This document shows, piece by piece, positions 53,784 to 63,378 of a stretch of DNA of 64,000 bases. Origin of the DNA: Sulfitobacter delicatus (lineage in GTDB: Bacteria > Pseudomonadota > Alphaproteobacteria > Rhodobacterales > Rhodobacteraceae); assembly GCF_900102535.1 (NCBI RefSeq), contig NZ_FNBP01000004.1, forward strand, positions 310,001 through 374,000. The letters run 5' to 3'. A program made the position numbers and the translations under genes. The stretch's first letter is position 1, and each line of letters begins with the position of its first letter. The notes beneath the pieces were generated by a model. The model did not search any database and was not told the DNA's origin. It was given only the letters and a program-made list of their open reading frames with translations.

Positions 53784-54760
53784 CCCGACTTCGCCCCATC
53801 CCCGTTCTTCTCCTCGCGGCCACCGCGCTGACCGCCTGCACGGGGCAACGTCCGCCCGAAATCGCCTATGACGACCACGTTCCGGCCCTCGCTCCGCCGC
53901 CGGCACCACCCCCGGCCGAGGGGCCGCCCCGCCCGGTTCATACGCCCCCCGCCTGGACGCCCTCCCGCGGCGGCGATCCGGAAGCGAACACACCGGAAGC
54001 CCGCATCATCGCCGCCAATGCCGCCGCCCGCGTCGAGCCCCGCCAGCAGGGCTATTACAACGCCATGCAGGTTTTCCCATGGAGCGAAGGCGCGCTCTAC
54101 CAGATCTATGCAGCACCCGGCCAGATCACGAATATCGCGCTCGAACCCGGCGAACGCCTGACCGGCCCCGGCCCGATCGCAGCAGGCGACACCGCGCGCT
54201 GGATCATTGGCGACACCACGAGCGGCGCAGGCCGCACCGAGCGCGTCCATATCCTCGTGAAACCCACCCGCCCCGACATCACCAGCAATCTCGTCGTGAA
54301 CACGGACCGGCGCACCTATCACATCGAATTGCACGCCGACGAGGAAACCTGGATGCCCAGCGTCGCATGGGCCTATCCGGAGGTACGATCCAAGCCCCGC
54401 ACCCCGACAATTCGCCGTCCGGCGATCCCGCCTGAGGGCGAGCGGCACTACCGTTACGGCTTGCAGGGCGATGCCCCGCCCTGGCGGCCGGTCTCGGTCT
54501 TCGACGACGGGCGCCGTGTCTATGTCGTCTTCCCGCCCGGCATCGCCCAGGGCCAAATGCCCCCGCTCTTCGTGATCGGCGCGGATGGACGCGGCCAGAT
54601 CGTCAACACCCGCGTGCATGGCAACGTGCTGATCGTGGACCGGCTCTTCGGGGCCGCAGAACTGCGTCTCGGCGAAAGACAACAGCAGGTCGTGCGGATC
54701 GTACGGACGGATGGCGACCAGCGCCCGCCGCGCGCGCCCCAGCCAGAGGTGGAGCGATGA
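53780..54760 (+). CDS. trbG: Conjugal transfer protein TrbG (lipoprotein)
   Basis: 326 residues, VirB9-like. The lipobox LTACTGQ puts it at the outer membrane. A proline-rich linker follows (ALAPPPAPPPAEGPPRPVHT), then the VirB9 domain with VFPWSEGALYQIYAAPGQIT and the C-terminal RLFGAAELRLGERQQQVVRI that contacts TrbI. Overlaps of four bases on both sides. Confidence 0.95.
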   Translation: MTRLRPIPVLLLAATALTACTGQRPPEIAYDDHVPALAPPPAPPPAEGPPRPVHTPPAWTPSRGGDPEANTPEARIIAANAAARVEPRQQGYYNAMQVFPWSEGALYQIYAAPGQITNIALEPGERLTGPGPIAAGDTARWIIGDTTSGAGRTERVHILVKPTRPDITSNLVVNTDRRTYHIELHADEETWMPSVAWAYPEVRSKPRTPTIRRPAIPPEGERHYRYGLQGDAPPWRPVSVFDDGRRVYVVFPPGIAQGQMPPLFVIGADGRGQIVNTRVHGNVLIVDRLFGAAELRLGERQQQVVRIVRTDGDQRPPRAPQPEVER

Positions 54761-55956
54761 CACAAACCCCTGATATGCAAGAGCCGCCACGGACCGAGGA
54801 AGACATCGCCCAGGAGCTCCGTCTCCGGCCCGATCCGCCCCGTGTCATGCGCCTGTCCCGCCGGGCCATCGCCCTTGCCACCGCAATCGGCGGTCTGGGT
54901 CTGAGCGCGATCCTGATCGTGGCGCTGCAGAACAACCGGCAGGAGGGCACCCAGACCGAGCTCTTTTCGACCGAACGAATTCAGGCGGCTGAGGGGCTGT
55001 CCACATTGCCTCGGGATTACGCCGATGTCCCGCGTCTCGGCCCACCCTTACCCGGTGAACTGGGCCGCGCCATCCTTGGAGCGCAAGATCGCGGCCAGCC
55101 GGTCCCGGCACCGCCCCTTTCCGGTCCTTTGGCCCCCACAGTCGATCCGGAGGAACAACGCCGCCTTCAGGAACTCGACGCCGCCCGGCTGAGCGCCCTT
55201 TTCGCCGAGGCGCAAACCGTGCCGCGCGGCGGAGCACAGGCCACACCAACGGCCGCCGCAACCGGCGCGCTGTTCCCCTCCACTTTGGGCAGCCCGACGG
55301 CAAGCGATCCGATTTCGGGCCGAGAGACCTTCCTCACCCGTCCCGGAGACACGGACACCGTCAGTGCGCATCGCATGACGCCGCCACCCAGCCCCTACAT
55401 CCTGCAGGCCGGAACGGTGATCCCGGCCGCCCTGATCACCGGCCTGCGCTCCGATCTACCCGGCCAGATCTCGGCCCAGGTGACTTCGAATGTTTATGAC
55501 AGCCCCTCCGGGCGGTTCCTGCTGATCCCGCAAGGCGCTCGGCTTCTGGGCGAATATGACAGCCGCATCGCATCCGGACAAAGCCGCCTGCTTCTGGTCT
55601 GGACCCGCCTCATCCTTCCGGATGGTCGCTCCATTGTGCTGGAACGCGCGCCCGGCACTGACGGAACAGGCGCGTCCGGCCTCCAGGACCGGGTGAACTA
55701 CCATTGGGGTCGCGTCTTCCTGGCCGCTGGCCTCGCCACGATCCTGAACCTCGGCCTGGAAAGCGGAGCCGACAGCGAGGATGACGTCGCCCGTGCCATC
55801 CGCGAGGCCGCTCAAGACACCATCGGACGGACCGGGGACGAGATCGTCCGGCAGCAGCTCGCCGTCCCGCCGACACTGACCATCCGCCCGGGCTTCCCCG
55901 TCCGCGTCATGGTCACGCGCGACCTGATCCTCGAGCCCTTGGGAGAAGTCCGATGA
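54757..55956 (+). CDS. trbI: Conjugal transfer protein TrbI
   Basis: 399 residues, VirB10-like protein that spans the envelope. Cytoplasmic N-terminus, membrane helix (residues ~37-55, IALATAIGGLGLSAILIVAL), proline-rich periplasmic region and the conserved C-terminal domain: YILQAGTVIPAALITGLRSD, LLIPQGARLLGEYDSRI, VWTRLILPDGRSIVLER and RPGFPVRVMVTRDLIL. It overlaps the DUF2274 gene by four bases. Confidence 0.95.
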   Translation: MTQTPDMQEPPRTEEDIAQELRLRPDPPRVMRLSRRAIALATAIGGLGLSAILIVALQNNRQEGTQTELFSTERIQAAEGLSTLPRDYADVPRLGPPLPGELGRAILGAQDRGQPVPAPPLSGPLAPTVDPEEQRRLQELDAARLSALFAEAQTVPRGGAQATPTAAATGALFPSTLGSPTASDPISGRETFLTRPGDTDTVSAHRMTPPPSPYILQAGTVIPAALITGLRSDLPGQISAQVTSNVYDSPSGRFLLIPQGARLLGEYDSRIASGQSRLLLVWTRLILPDGRSIVLERAPGTDGTGASGLQDRVNYHWGRVFLAAGLATILNLGLESGADSEDDVARAIREAAQDTIGRTGDEIVRQQLAVPPTLTIRPGFPVRVMVTRDLILEPLGEVR

Positions 55957-56225
55957 CGAAGCTGAAGCTTGGTCCGATCCATGACGACAAACCGGTCAAG
56001 CTGACCGTGGAGCTTCCCGCCGACGTGCACCGTGACCTTTGCGACTACGCGGCTGTCCTCGGCCAACAGACCGGCCAGGACCTTGAGCCCGCCCGCCTCG
56101 TCGCACCCATGCTCGACCGCTTTATGTCGACTGACCGCGGGTTCGCCGCAGCGCGCAAAACAGGATCGAGGGCGAACCGCAAGAAACCAGACCCATCGAA
56201 GCCTCTGGATACCGATCACGGCTAA
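55953..56225 (+). CDS. DUF2274 protein, last gene of trb operon
   Basis: 90 residues starting MTKLKLGPIHDDKPVKLTVELPADVHRDLC, with the family pattern of DUF2274: a ribbon-helix-helix-like segment (VHRDLCDYAAVLGQQTGQ) and LVAPMLDRFMSTDRGF. It regularly follows trbI in alphaproteobacterial conjugative elements; possibly a regulator. Function unknown. Confidence 0.9.
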   Translation: MTKLKLGPIHDDKPVKLTVELPADVHRDLCDYAAVLGQQTGQDLEPARLVAPMLDRFMSTDRGFAAARKTGSRANRKKPDPSKPLDTDHG

Positions 56226-56707
56226 GTATCTGTGAAATCGCAAGTCTCTTGGCAGATCGCATTGCACACGGATCGCACAACGGTGCGCCCTACCCGCCTC
56301 AGGTTGCTAGGGAGTCGGTCCGGTCCTCCATCATATTTGCTCGCGCCAACGTAACCGACCGGCGTTACGAAGTTCTTTGGATATGCAACTGATACCGCAA
56401 AATGTCGCCGTCCGGTTCGTGCTGACGCATCTGAGAGACGGTGTTCCCGGATCGTTTGTAGAGCTGCTGCCGGCAAGTGACTTGCACAGCAAAGAGCATC
56501 CCGTCCGGAAGGCAACGCGGGTCAGAATCGAACAACGCGCGATGATCGACCATCGGCGTATGTCAACCTGCTTTGACCCCATGCCTCAACAACTGTTGAC
56601 GTGTGCATGGGATAGATCGGTTGTTGCTTTCGCCCGAAACTTGCGTCCAATTACACCATGGACCATGTTCGAAAAATTCTCCGTCCTCCCCCGCCTCGGG
56701 TACTTTG
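56226..56707. other. Intergenic region between trb operon and siderophore locus
   Basis: About 480 bases. One minus frame (56365-56553, LFDSDPRCLPDGMLFAVQV) and one plus frame are open but neither belongs to a family I recognise, and both read as possible debris. It marks the right edge of the conjugative module. Confidence 0.4.
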
Positions 56708-57448
56708 ATGAGCAACGCAGCGCCGGACCTTAACAACGCCGCTCACTTGTGGATAGTTGCAGGCAACGAACCACCCGATCCCGATACGGCGTCGCGGTTC
56801 TTAGGTCTGCTGGATGCAGGTGAGTGCGCCAGACTCGATCAGTTTCTTTTCTTAGAAGACCGCATGCTGTTCCTGCTTTCTCACGCCTTGTTGCGCATTA
56901 CCTTGTCTCAATATCGCGACGTATCGCCAGACGCCTGGTGCTTTGCGCCCGGCCAAAACGGTCGACCTGAAATCGCCGGTCCAGTGGGAGCGACCTCGGG
57001 CCTCAGGTTCAATCTAACGCACACCAAAGGATTGGTCGCTTGCGTCGTGACGCATGACATGGATTGTGGTGTCGATGCCGAATTTCGAAAGGCAATGCCA
57101 GACTTACAGGATCTCGCCGCGACGGCACTGCATCCTCGGGAACTCCGGGACTTTAGCGAGTTATGCAAAACTAAGCAGCTTGACCATTTCCTCGCGTTAT
57201 GGACGGCGAAAGAAGCCTGCATGAAAGCCTGCGGCCGCGGCTTTTCGATGGCACCGGACACCGTCGCCCTGCAGATCGACAGTTCCGGCGCATCGGCACA
57301 TGTTCTTTCTGCGCCGGAGAACCTGAACTGGCACATCAGGCTCTATCGGCCCACGCCAAACCATCATCTAGCCCTTGCGCTAGATCCATCCTGCCCCACT
57401 GAGATCGCGGTGCGGCGCTTGAAATCTGATCTCGTCTCGCTGGCCTGA
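56708..57448 (+). CDS. 4'-phosphopantetheinyl transferase, Sfp type
   Basis: 246 residues from the ATG at 56708; longer frames upstream have no natural sequence. It activates carrier proteins of nonribosomal peptide or polyketide synthases. Motifs: FNLTHTKGLVACVVTHD (first family motif), CGVDAEFR with the magnesium-binding Asp, and FLALWTAKEACMKACGRG with the W-x-x-KEA signature. It opens the siderophore-type locus that continues with the P450 and transport genes, and suggests a peptide-synthetase pathway. Confidence 0.9.
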   Translation: MSNAAPDLNNAAHLWIVAGNEPPDPDTASRFLGLLDAGECARLDQFLFLEDRMLFLLSHALLRITLSQYRDVSPDAWCFAPGQNGRPEIAGPVGATSGLRFNLTHTKGLVACVVTHDMDCGVDAEFRKAMPDLQDLAATALHPRELRDFSELCKTKQLDHFLALWTAKEACMKACGRGFSMAPDTVALQIDSSGASAHVLSAPENLNWHIRLYRPTPNHHLALALDPSCPTEIAVRRLKSDLVSLA

Positions 57449-57693
57449 GGCGTCAGCGTTGTCCTGTGCGACCGGCCGAATAACACGTAGTGGCCATTGT
57501 CGGTTTCTGCTAGAGTCAAATTACTATGAATTATCAAGTTCGAGGATAGAGGTCGGCGATGTAGAAACTGGCTAAAGAGGGACAAGTCGACGTATCTCGC
57601 TGCAATCATTTTTAAGCACAGAGACGGGTCTTGTACTGACAGAGAACCGTCTGGACGAAAGACAAACTCGACGAAGTCAGTGATGGTGAGTGA
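57449..57693. promoter_or_regulatory. Intergenic region before P450 gene
   Basis: 245 bases, AT-rich around 57510-57550. This could hold a promoter for the P450 gene. No box is assigned. Confidence 0.35.
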
Positions 57694-58950
57694 ATGTCGA
57701 TACAGGCCGAATTAAAAGCGCATGAGACCAGCGCAGAAAGCCTTGCCCGAGGCGTGAGTTTGGACCAACTGGACATAGGCGATATCCGCCGTTTTTCCGA
57801 GGGCTCGCATATACCCCTATTTGCACGTCTAAGAAGGGAGCATCCGGTTCACTTCTGCGCGGATAGCCCATTCGGTCCTTACTGGTCCATTACACGAGCA
57901 ACGGATATTAAAGCAATCAATGCGGATCATCGCCGGTTTTCGTCGCGCCACAACGTAATCATCGGCGACATCCCGGAGAGCTTCCGGTTTCCGGCATTCA
58001 TGGTCTCGGACCCACCGGATCACGGGAAATGGCGAAGAGTCGTCGCACCTGGCTTCTCAAAGGCGGCTCTTTCAGAGTTGGAGCAATCTTGCCGACGACA
58101 CATTGGATCACTCCTTGCTGGATTGCCTTTGGGCAAACCCGTTGATTGGGTACAGGACGTCTCGGCAAAGCTAACGTCATGGATGATCGGTGCGCTCTTT
58201 GATCTGGACGAACAACAGGTTGCAGCGTTAATCGAATGGTCGAACCTACTCATCGACTTCGAAGCAGAGAACCCCACCCACTCACGCTATCAGAGCCGCC
58301 AAGATCAACTCGCCAATTTCGATGCCTTCTTGCGCCGTGTCTCGCTGGAACGACGTGATGACCCGACCGCGCGCGACCTCCTGTCCCTGCTGAGCCAACG
58401 ACCCTACGGGAACGAACTGCTTGACGACATTGACCATTTCATGGGCACAGTCAGTCTGATCGTGGGCGCGGGTGAAACCACTCGCAGCGCCGCGTCTGCG
58501 ATTGTCGTGGCGATCAACCGGTATCCGGAAGCCTGGGAGCGGCTGCGTGAAGAGCCGGGGCTCGTGCCAAACGCGGTGCAGGAAGTGATCCGATGGCAGA
58601 CGCCATTGGCACATATGCGGCGAACGGCAACGGAAGATGTCGAATTTCACGGAGCGCACATCAGACGGGGAGACCGAGTGGTGCTTTGGTATTGTTCCGG
58701 CAACCGCGATGAATCACTTTTTCGCAACGGTGATGACTTCGACGTCATACGCGTCAACGCCCGTAACCACATTTCATACGGACACGGCATACATCGCTGT
58801 ATCGGACGCCATGCGGCGGAGATGCAGTTGCGTGTTTTGCTTGAGGCGATGTTGAAACGCTTTGAACATGTTAACCTTTTGTCACTGCCCAAAAGGACGA
58901 TGTCAAACTACTTTGCCGGGTATAGCACCATATCGGTAGGGTTACTTTAG
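57694..58950 (+). CDS. Cytochrome P450
   Basis: 418 residues, soluble bacterial-type monooxygenase. Motifs in order: FPAFMVSDPPDHGKWRRVVA (C-helix, haem propionate Arg), I-helix IVGAGETTRSAA with the acid-Thr pair, EVIRW (ExxR), and the haem loop ISYGHGIHRCIGRHAAEMQ with Cys at residue ~369. In siderophore loci P450s often hydroxylate an amino acid building block; that role is inference. The ribosome site is weak (AGTGATGGTGAGTG). Its stop overlaps, tail to tail, the gene on the minus strand. Confidence 0.95.
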   Translation: MSIQAELKAHETSAESLARGVSLDQLDIGDIRRFSEGSHIPLFARLRREHPVHFCADSPFGPYWSITRATDIKAINADHRRFSSRHNVIIGDIPESFRFPAFMVSDPPDHGKWRRVVAPGFSKAALSELEQSCRRHIGSLLAGLPLGKPVDWVQDVSAKLTSWMIGALFDLDEQQVAALIEWSNLLIDFEAENPTHSRYQSRQDQLANFDAFLRRVSLERRDDPTARDLLSLLSQRPYGNELLDDIDHFMGTVSLIVGAGETTRSAASAIVVAINRYPEAWERLREEPGLVPNAVQEVIRWQTPLAHMRRTATEDVEFHGAHIRRGDRVVLWYCSGNRDESLFRNGDDFDVIRVNARNHISYGHGIHRCIGRHAAEMQLRVLLEAMLKRFEHVNLLSLPKRTMSNYFAGYSTISVGLL

Positions 58951-59870
58951 CCCTCGGACAAATCAATCGGGGGCTGGGATTTGATCTTCATTGGCCGCTG
59001 AACGTGTTTCACAAGATAGAGGCCTTCGTCAACGATCGCATTCCGCTTGGATTCAATGATGCTCTTTCGATCGGCAATCCGAAAAACTTCTAGGCCCTCT
59101 TCCCGCATTTCAGCCTCGACCTTCTCGACCGAAAACTGCATCGACCTGGCGAAATCCTCCAGCAACAAACAAAGCCGCGTCGCATCCCATAGCAGACTAT
59201 GAATATTCACTGCAAAGTACTTTTTCCATATAGTATCTCTATCCGACAGTTCTTTGACACTTTTTATTACACGGAATTCTTGACCCAAAAAATCTATTTG
59301 GGCCGCCTCAAAAGAGTCAGCGGAAATTTTCGACAATGAGGGCGGCTCAGCAAAATCGTCGTCCTGAGGGGCGAAGAAGTCGAGAGAATCGATGAAGCCC
59401 TCGTCGTACTGGCGTAGGTAATTGAGCGTTTGTCGTAACTGAGATACGCCAAATGAGATTTCGGAAAGTTTCTTAACCTTTTCATGGTCCAGCGTCCCGC
59501 TGAACAGCGACAATTGCTCGTTGAAGTGGATGGAACTCATGTAAGCCCAGCCAAGATTGACATGATAACGATCATTAAGAACCGGGGCATCGACAATGCA
59601 GCAGCCGTCCTCGCCTATCAATCGTTCTTCTTCTGAAAAGGAAACCATTCTGTCGCAACAGGTTGTAATGAAGAGCGTTTCGCGAACCAAACGTTCAAAA
59701 AGGACTTGTCTCGTAGGTTCCTTTAGTTGATCGAAATGCTCATTCAGGTATTTTTGAAACCTTCGCTCAAACAAGAAATAGGCTGCGAAAAGAACGATTA
59801 GGCTGGCGAGCACACCAGAAAAAACCGAAACGAAAAAATCTATAGCCAACATGTTTGAAAGAACTTCCAA
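58947..59870 (-). CDS. Membrane-anchored hypothetical protein
   Basis: 307 residues. A single N-terminal membrane segment (FFVSVFSGVLASLIVLFAAY, ~12-34) precedes a soluble helical domain with an EERLIGEDGCCIVDAPVLND loop and several conserved-looking acidic patches (QYDEGFIDSLDFFAPQDDDF). No family recognised. It lies convergent to the P450 gene and has lower GC than the siderophore genes, so it may be a foreign insertion. Confidence 0.78.
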   Translation of the reverse strand: MEVLSNMLAIDFFVSVFSGVLASLIVLFAAYFLFERRFQKYLNEHFDQLKEPTRQVLFERLVRETLFITTCCDRMVSFSEEERLIGEDGCCIVDAPVLNDRYHVNLGWAYMSSIHFNEQLSLFSGTLDHEKVKKLSEISFGVSQLRQTLNYLRQYDEGFIDSLDFFAPQDDDFAEPPSLSKISADSFEAAQIDFLGQEFRVIKSVKELSDRDTIWKKYFAVNIHSLLWDATRLCLLLEDFARSMQFSVEKVEAEMREEGLEVFRIADRKSIIESKRNAIVDEGLYLVKHVQRPMKIKSQPPIDLSEG

Positions 59871-60018
59871 GGCCTGCCTCCAAATCGAAGTCCAAGCGTC
59901 AATATACAGCGCTTTATCCTGACGGGAACAGAAGATGATACCGAACTACCGTCTCCTATCGCAGCGCGTGTATTGACCACTCAAATGACACCGTTCCTGT
60001 CTCTACATCCTCTAATGA

Positions 60019-60252
60019 TTACTTCTTAAGCGTTCTCTCTGCCGCGTCCTTCTCCATTTGCCGGACAAGGCTAAGCGGACGCATGTCGGTCCAATTCTCC
60101 TCGATGTAGGACAAGCACTCGGCGCGAGGCCCAATCGGCCCGACTTGGCTCCATCCCGGCGGTACGTCCATGGCATGTGGCCAAAGGGAATACTGGCCTT
60201 CATCATTAATAAGCACAAGAAATGTGCCTTCCTCGTTGTCAAATGGGTTCAT
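60019..60252 (-). CDS. MbtH-like protein
   Basis: 77 residues. It has all the hallmark positions of MbtH proteins: [34 protein letters not shown] and [17 protein letters not shown]. MbtH proteins bind adenylation domains of nonribosomal peptide synthetases and help them fold and work. GAGGAACGGAC before the ATG is a good ribosome site. It stands divergent from the siderophore transport genes. A peptide synthetase should be encoded nearby outside the window or elsewhere. Confidence 0.95.
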   Translation of the reverse strand: MNPFDNEEGTFLVLINDEGQYSLWPHAMDVPPGWSQVGPIGPRAECLSYIEENWTDMRPLSLVRQMEKDAAERTLKK

Positions 60253-60475
60253 GTCCGTTCCTCGCCTTCAAAGGCTTGATGGGCTTACGCCCGAGCGCAA
60301 CCACTGCATGCCTCTTGAACCTGTTGTGCCATGCTTTCTCCAGTAGCAAAAAAATGCAACAAGGATATGCTCACCCCGCCCCCGAGCCTCTTGAACGAGC
60401 ACACGCCATCAAGATTGCAAGTAGTGCTCTTGTGGCTAGGTGCCTGCCCCGGCAACAATCGTCTGTACAAGAATC
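60253..60475. promoter_or_regulatory. Divergent promoter region of mbtH and siderophore transport genes
   Basis: 223 bases between the divergent starts. Iron-responsive control is likely from the gene content, but I could not identify a convincing Fur, RirA or Irr box by eye. Confidence 0.4.
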
Positions 60476-61396
60476 ATGGGAAACGCCGACTTGGGTATCG
60501 CCGCGCCAGATAAGTGCTTGAGAACCGTTGATCTTGGTCGGCGGGCACTCTTGCTTGCAACGCCAGCCCTGTTGGCTCGACCAGTATGGTCGGCCCCAGC
60601 GGAGCCGCGCGTCGCGGCACTTGATTGGGCCCTGACCGAAACGATGATTGTTCTCGGGCATGATCCGATTGCCGTGGTTGCCGCGGCCGACTGGCCGCGA
60701 TTTGTCGTCGAACCGGCTTTGCCCGCCACAACCGCTGACCTTGGTCTTCAGCAAGAAATAAACTTCGAGCTTCTGGCGTATCTCTCACCTGATCTGGTTC
60801 TGATCTCCCCGTTCTTGCAACGCCTTGCCCCGCAGATCGAACTGATCGCAGAGACAGTCAACCTGTCAATCTATGAAGACACCGGTTCTCCGCTGGCGCT
60901 CCGCGAGACCGTTACTCGGGATTTAGGAGTCCGCCTTGGCCGAGATGCCGAGGCGAGCCGTTTTCTTTCCGAGACAGCGGCTGACTTCGATGCCTTGGCG
61001 GCGCGTGCCGCCTCCCTGCAGCACCGACCGATCTTAGTGGTCACCTTTGTCGATTCCCGACACGTTCGGGTCTATGGTCCCGCCAGCCTTTTTCACAATG
61101 TTTTGTCCCGCCTAGGGATGCAAAACGCCTGGACCCGCGAAGTCGGCTATTTCGGCTTCGACATGGTCGGCATTGAAGAACTCGCCACGATCGGCGACGC
61201 GCATCTTGTAACATTCGATCCGGTACCAGCCGGTGTCTTGCCAAGGTTGGCTGAAAGTCCAATTTGGTCCCAACTCGATTTTGCCCGTTTCGATCGGATC
61301 AGTATTCTTCCACCTGTCCTTATGTTCGGGGCGCTTCCGTCCGCGCTGAGGTTTGGCCGTCTGTTGATCGACGAGCTTGAAAGCCGGTCAACATGA
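60476..61396 (+). CDS. Siderophore-binding periplasmic protein (FhuD/FecB-like)
   Basis: 306 residues from the ATG at 60476; a GTG at 60440 would add 12. The exported N-terminus has GRRALLLATPALLARPVWSA, a leader with paired arginines (possibly Tat). The type III binding-protein fold shows in PRVAALDWALTETMIVLGHD, ELLAYLSPDLVLISPFLQRL and RYGP-like HVRVYGPASLFHNVLSRLG. It delivers the ferric siderophore to the permease, whose start overlaps its stop by an ATGA. Confidence 0.9.
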   Translation: MGNADLGIAAPDKCLRTVDLGRRALLLATPALLARPVWSAPAEPRVAALDWALTETMIVLGHDPIAVVAAADWPRFVVEPALPATTADLGLQQEINFELLAYLSPDLVLISPFLQRLAPQIELIAETVNLSIYEDTGSPLALRETVTRDLGVRLGRDAEASRFLSETAADFDALAARAASLQHRPILVVTFVDSRHVRVYGPASLFHNVLSRLGMQNAWTREVGYFGFDMVGIEELATIGDAHLVTFDPVPAGVLPRLAESPIWSQLDFARFDRISILPPVLMFGALPSALRFGRLLIDELESRST

Positions 61397-63378
61397 ACAT
61401 GGGATCGCGAGAACTTCGACCCTGGCATCTTGCTTTGCCCTTGCTGCTTATGAATCTGGCACTGTGCGCGGTCCTTGTCAGCCGCGCATTCGGTGGCGAC
61501 TGCCTATCGGCGCCGATAGATTATGATGTCGGCAAGATGGTACTTTTTCATGCTGTTCTGCCGCGTCTTGCGATGGCAATCCTGTGTGGCTTTGCATTAG
61601 CGTTTTCGGGGGCGATCCTGCAGCAGGTCTTGCGTAACCCACTCGCTTCGCCCACAACCCTCGGCGTCGATGCCGGGGCGCGGCTTTCACTCGCAATTAC
61701 TGGGGCCTTTATTCCAGCCAGTTTAGGTATCGGGCGTGATCTGGTGGCTATCCTAGGCAGCCTTTCGGCCCTGGGTCTCGTCGTTTTTCTGAGCCGCGGC
61801 CGCAACTTCTCCTCGATTAACCTCGTTCTAGCGGGGCTGGTCGTGAGCCTTTTTGCAGGTGCGGTTTCAGTGATCATCACCCTTGCGAATGACCGATACC
61901 TGGTTGGGCTATTCGTCTGGGGCAGCGGATCGCTCAGCCAGATCAGTTGGGTACCGTTTCTCGAACTCGTGCCACGCATAGCGTTGAGCCTTCTGCCACT
62001 GATTTTCTTGTGGCGCGCGCTTGAGGTGCTGGAGATCGGGGACGAAAGCAGTAGCTCCGTAGGCGTGCGCGTTGCCAGGTTGAGGTTCTTTGCTGTTGCC
62101 GTTGCCGTTCTCTTGTCGGCTTTCGTGACTGCCTCAGTCGGCGTAATTGGGTTCATTGGGCTATGTGCCCCGATGATCGCACGCCTCGCCGGCGCGCGGC
62201 GTTTTCGGGACCGGTTGGTCTGGTCTGGGGTGCTGGGTGCGATGCTCTTGTGGCTAACCGACGCCGCGTTGCAAGTCTTCGGCGGGCAATCCTCTGCATT
62301 CCTTCCCACGGGCGCGGTGACTGCGTTGCTGGGTGCCCCGCTTCTGCTGTTCATGTTGCCGCGCCTGCGGTTTTTCGCACCGCCTCAAGCCTTGGCGGTC
62401 GGCATGGCCGGCAAACCTGTCTTGCCGCCGCGTCTGGTAAGTTTGGTGTTGATCGCGATTGTACTTCTGCTGGGGCTCACCCTGTTGGTCGGGCGCGGGC
62501 CGTTTGGCGCGTGGCAACTTCTAGGTCCTTCCGGTCTAGAGGCGGTCTGGCTCTGGCGCGTTCCCAGATGGAGCGCGGCCTGTGCGGCGGGTGCCATGCT
62601 GGGGGTCGCCGGCCTGATCTTGCAGCGGCTGACCGGCAACGCCATGGCCAGCCCCGAGATATTGGGCATCAGCGCCGGCGTGATCTTGGCCGTGGCCGGG
62701 GCGCTGTTCTTTTTCGGCGCATTCGGCGCCTCAGTTCAATACTTGGTTGGAACCCTTGGCGGTTTGTCGGTTCTCGTGTTGATCCTTGCATTGGCTCGAA
62801 GATCAGGATTCGCACCTGAGCGGGTTTTGCTAGCTGGAATCGCCATGACCGCGCTCATTGATGCCGTCGTTGGTGTGTTGTCTGCGACAGGCGATCCAAA
62901 TGCTATCTTGCTACTTGGATGGCTGGCAGGTTCGACCAGCGGAGTCGGCGTGGCAGAGGCACAATTTGCCCTCGTAGCCGCCGCGGTTCTCATTCTCCCA
63001 GTTTTGCTAATGGCCCGCTGGCTTACTATCCTCCCCCTCGGGGCTCCGACCGCCCAATCCGTCGGGGTCCCAACCAAGAAGGCAAGGTTAACCCTATTGG
63101 TCATTGCCGCGCTCTTGACCGTCACCGCAACTCCGATTGTCGGACCACTGACGTTCGTCGGACTTATGGCCCCGATTATCGTGGTCTACTTGGGTCTTGC
63201 CAATACTACGCTGGCTATCGGCGCAAGCGCCCTGACAGGCGCGCTCTTGATGGCTCTAGCGGATGCGGCCGCACGCACTATTGCCTTTCCGATTCTTCTA
63301 CCGACCGGCGTTACCGCGGCAATCGTCTCCTGCCCTGTCCTACTTATTTTGCTTCAACGTCGTTGGAGGTTTGCATGA
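61393..63378 (+). CDS. fhuB: Fused iron-siderophore ABC permease (FhuB-type)
   Basis: 661 residues, two FecCD modules in one chain, as in FhuB. The first half has SGAILQQVLRNPLASPTTLGVDAG and SVGVIGFIGLCAPMIARLAG. The second has AGLILQRLTGNAMASPEILG and IVGPLTFVGLMAPIIVVYLG. About twenty hydrophobic segments. The duplicated coupling loops (L-x-R-N-P-L-A-S-P and its second copy) contact the ATPase. It overlaps the genes on both sides by four bases. Confidence 0.94.
   Translation: MNMGSRELRPWHLALPLLLMNLALCAVLVSRAFGGDCLSAPIDYDVGKMVLFHAVLPRLAMAILCGFALAFSGAILQQVLRNPLASPTTLGVDAGARLSLAITGAFIPASLGIGRDLVAILGSLSALGLVVFLSRGRNFSSINLVLAGLVVSLFAGAVSVIITLANDRYLVGLFVWGSGSLSQISWVPFLELVPRIALSLLPLIFLWRALEVLEIGDESSSSVGVRVARLRFFAVAVAVLLSAFVTASVGVIGFIGLCAPMIARLAGARRFRDRLVWSGVLGAMLLWLTDAALQVFGGQSSAFLPTGAVTALLGAPLLLFMLPRLRFFAPPQALAVGMAGKPVLPPRLVSLVLIAIVLLLGLTLLVGRGPFGAWQLLGPSGLEAVWLWRVPRWSAACAAGAMLGVAGLILQRLTGNAMASPEILGISAGVILAVAGALFFFGAFGASVQYLVGTLGGLSVLVLILALARRSGFAPERVLLAGIAMTALIDAVVGVLSATGDPNAILLLGWLAGSTSGVGVAEAQFALVAAAVLILPVLLMARWLTILPLGAPTAQSVGVPTKKARLTLLVIAALLTVTATPIVGPLTFVGLMAPIIVVYLGLANTTLAIGASALTGALLMALADAAARTIAFPILLPTGVTAAIVSCPVLLILLQRRWRFA

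Noticed and set aside
56365-56553. Small minus-strand gene between the trb operon and the siderophore locus
   Set aside because: No start context, no family pattern and no conserved partner; left as unassigned intergenic sequence.
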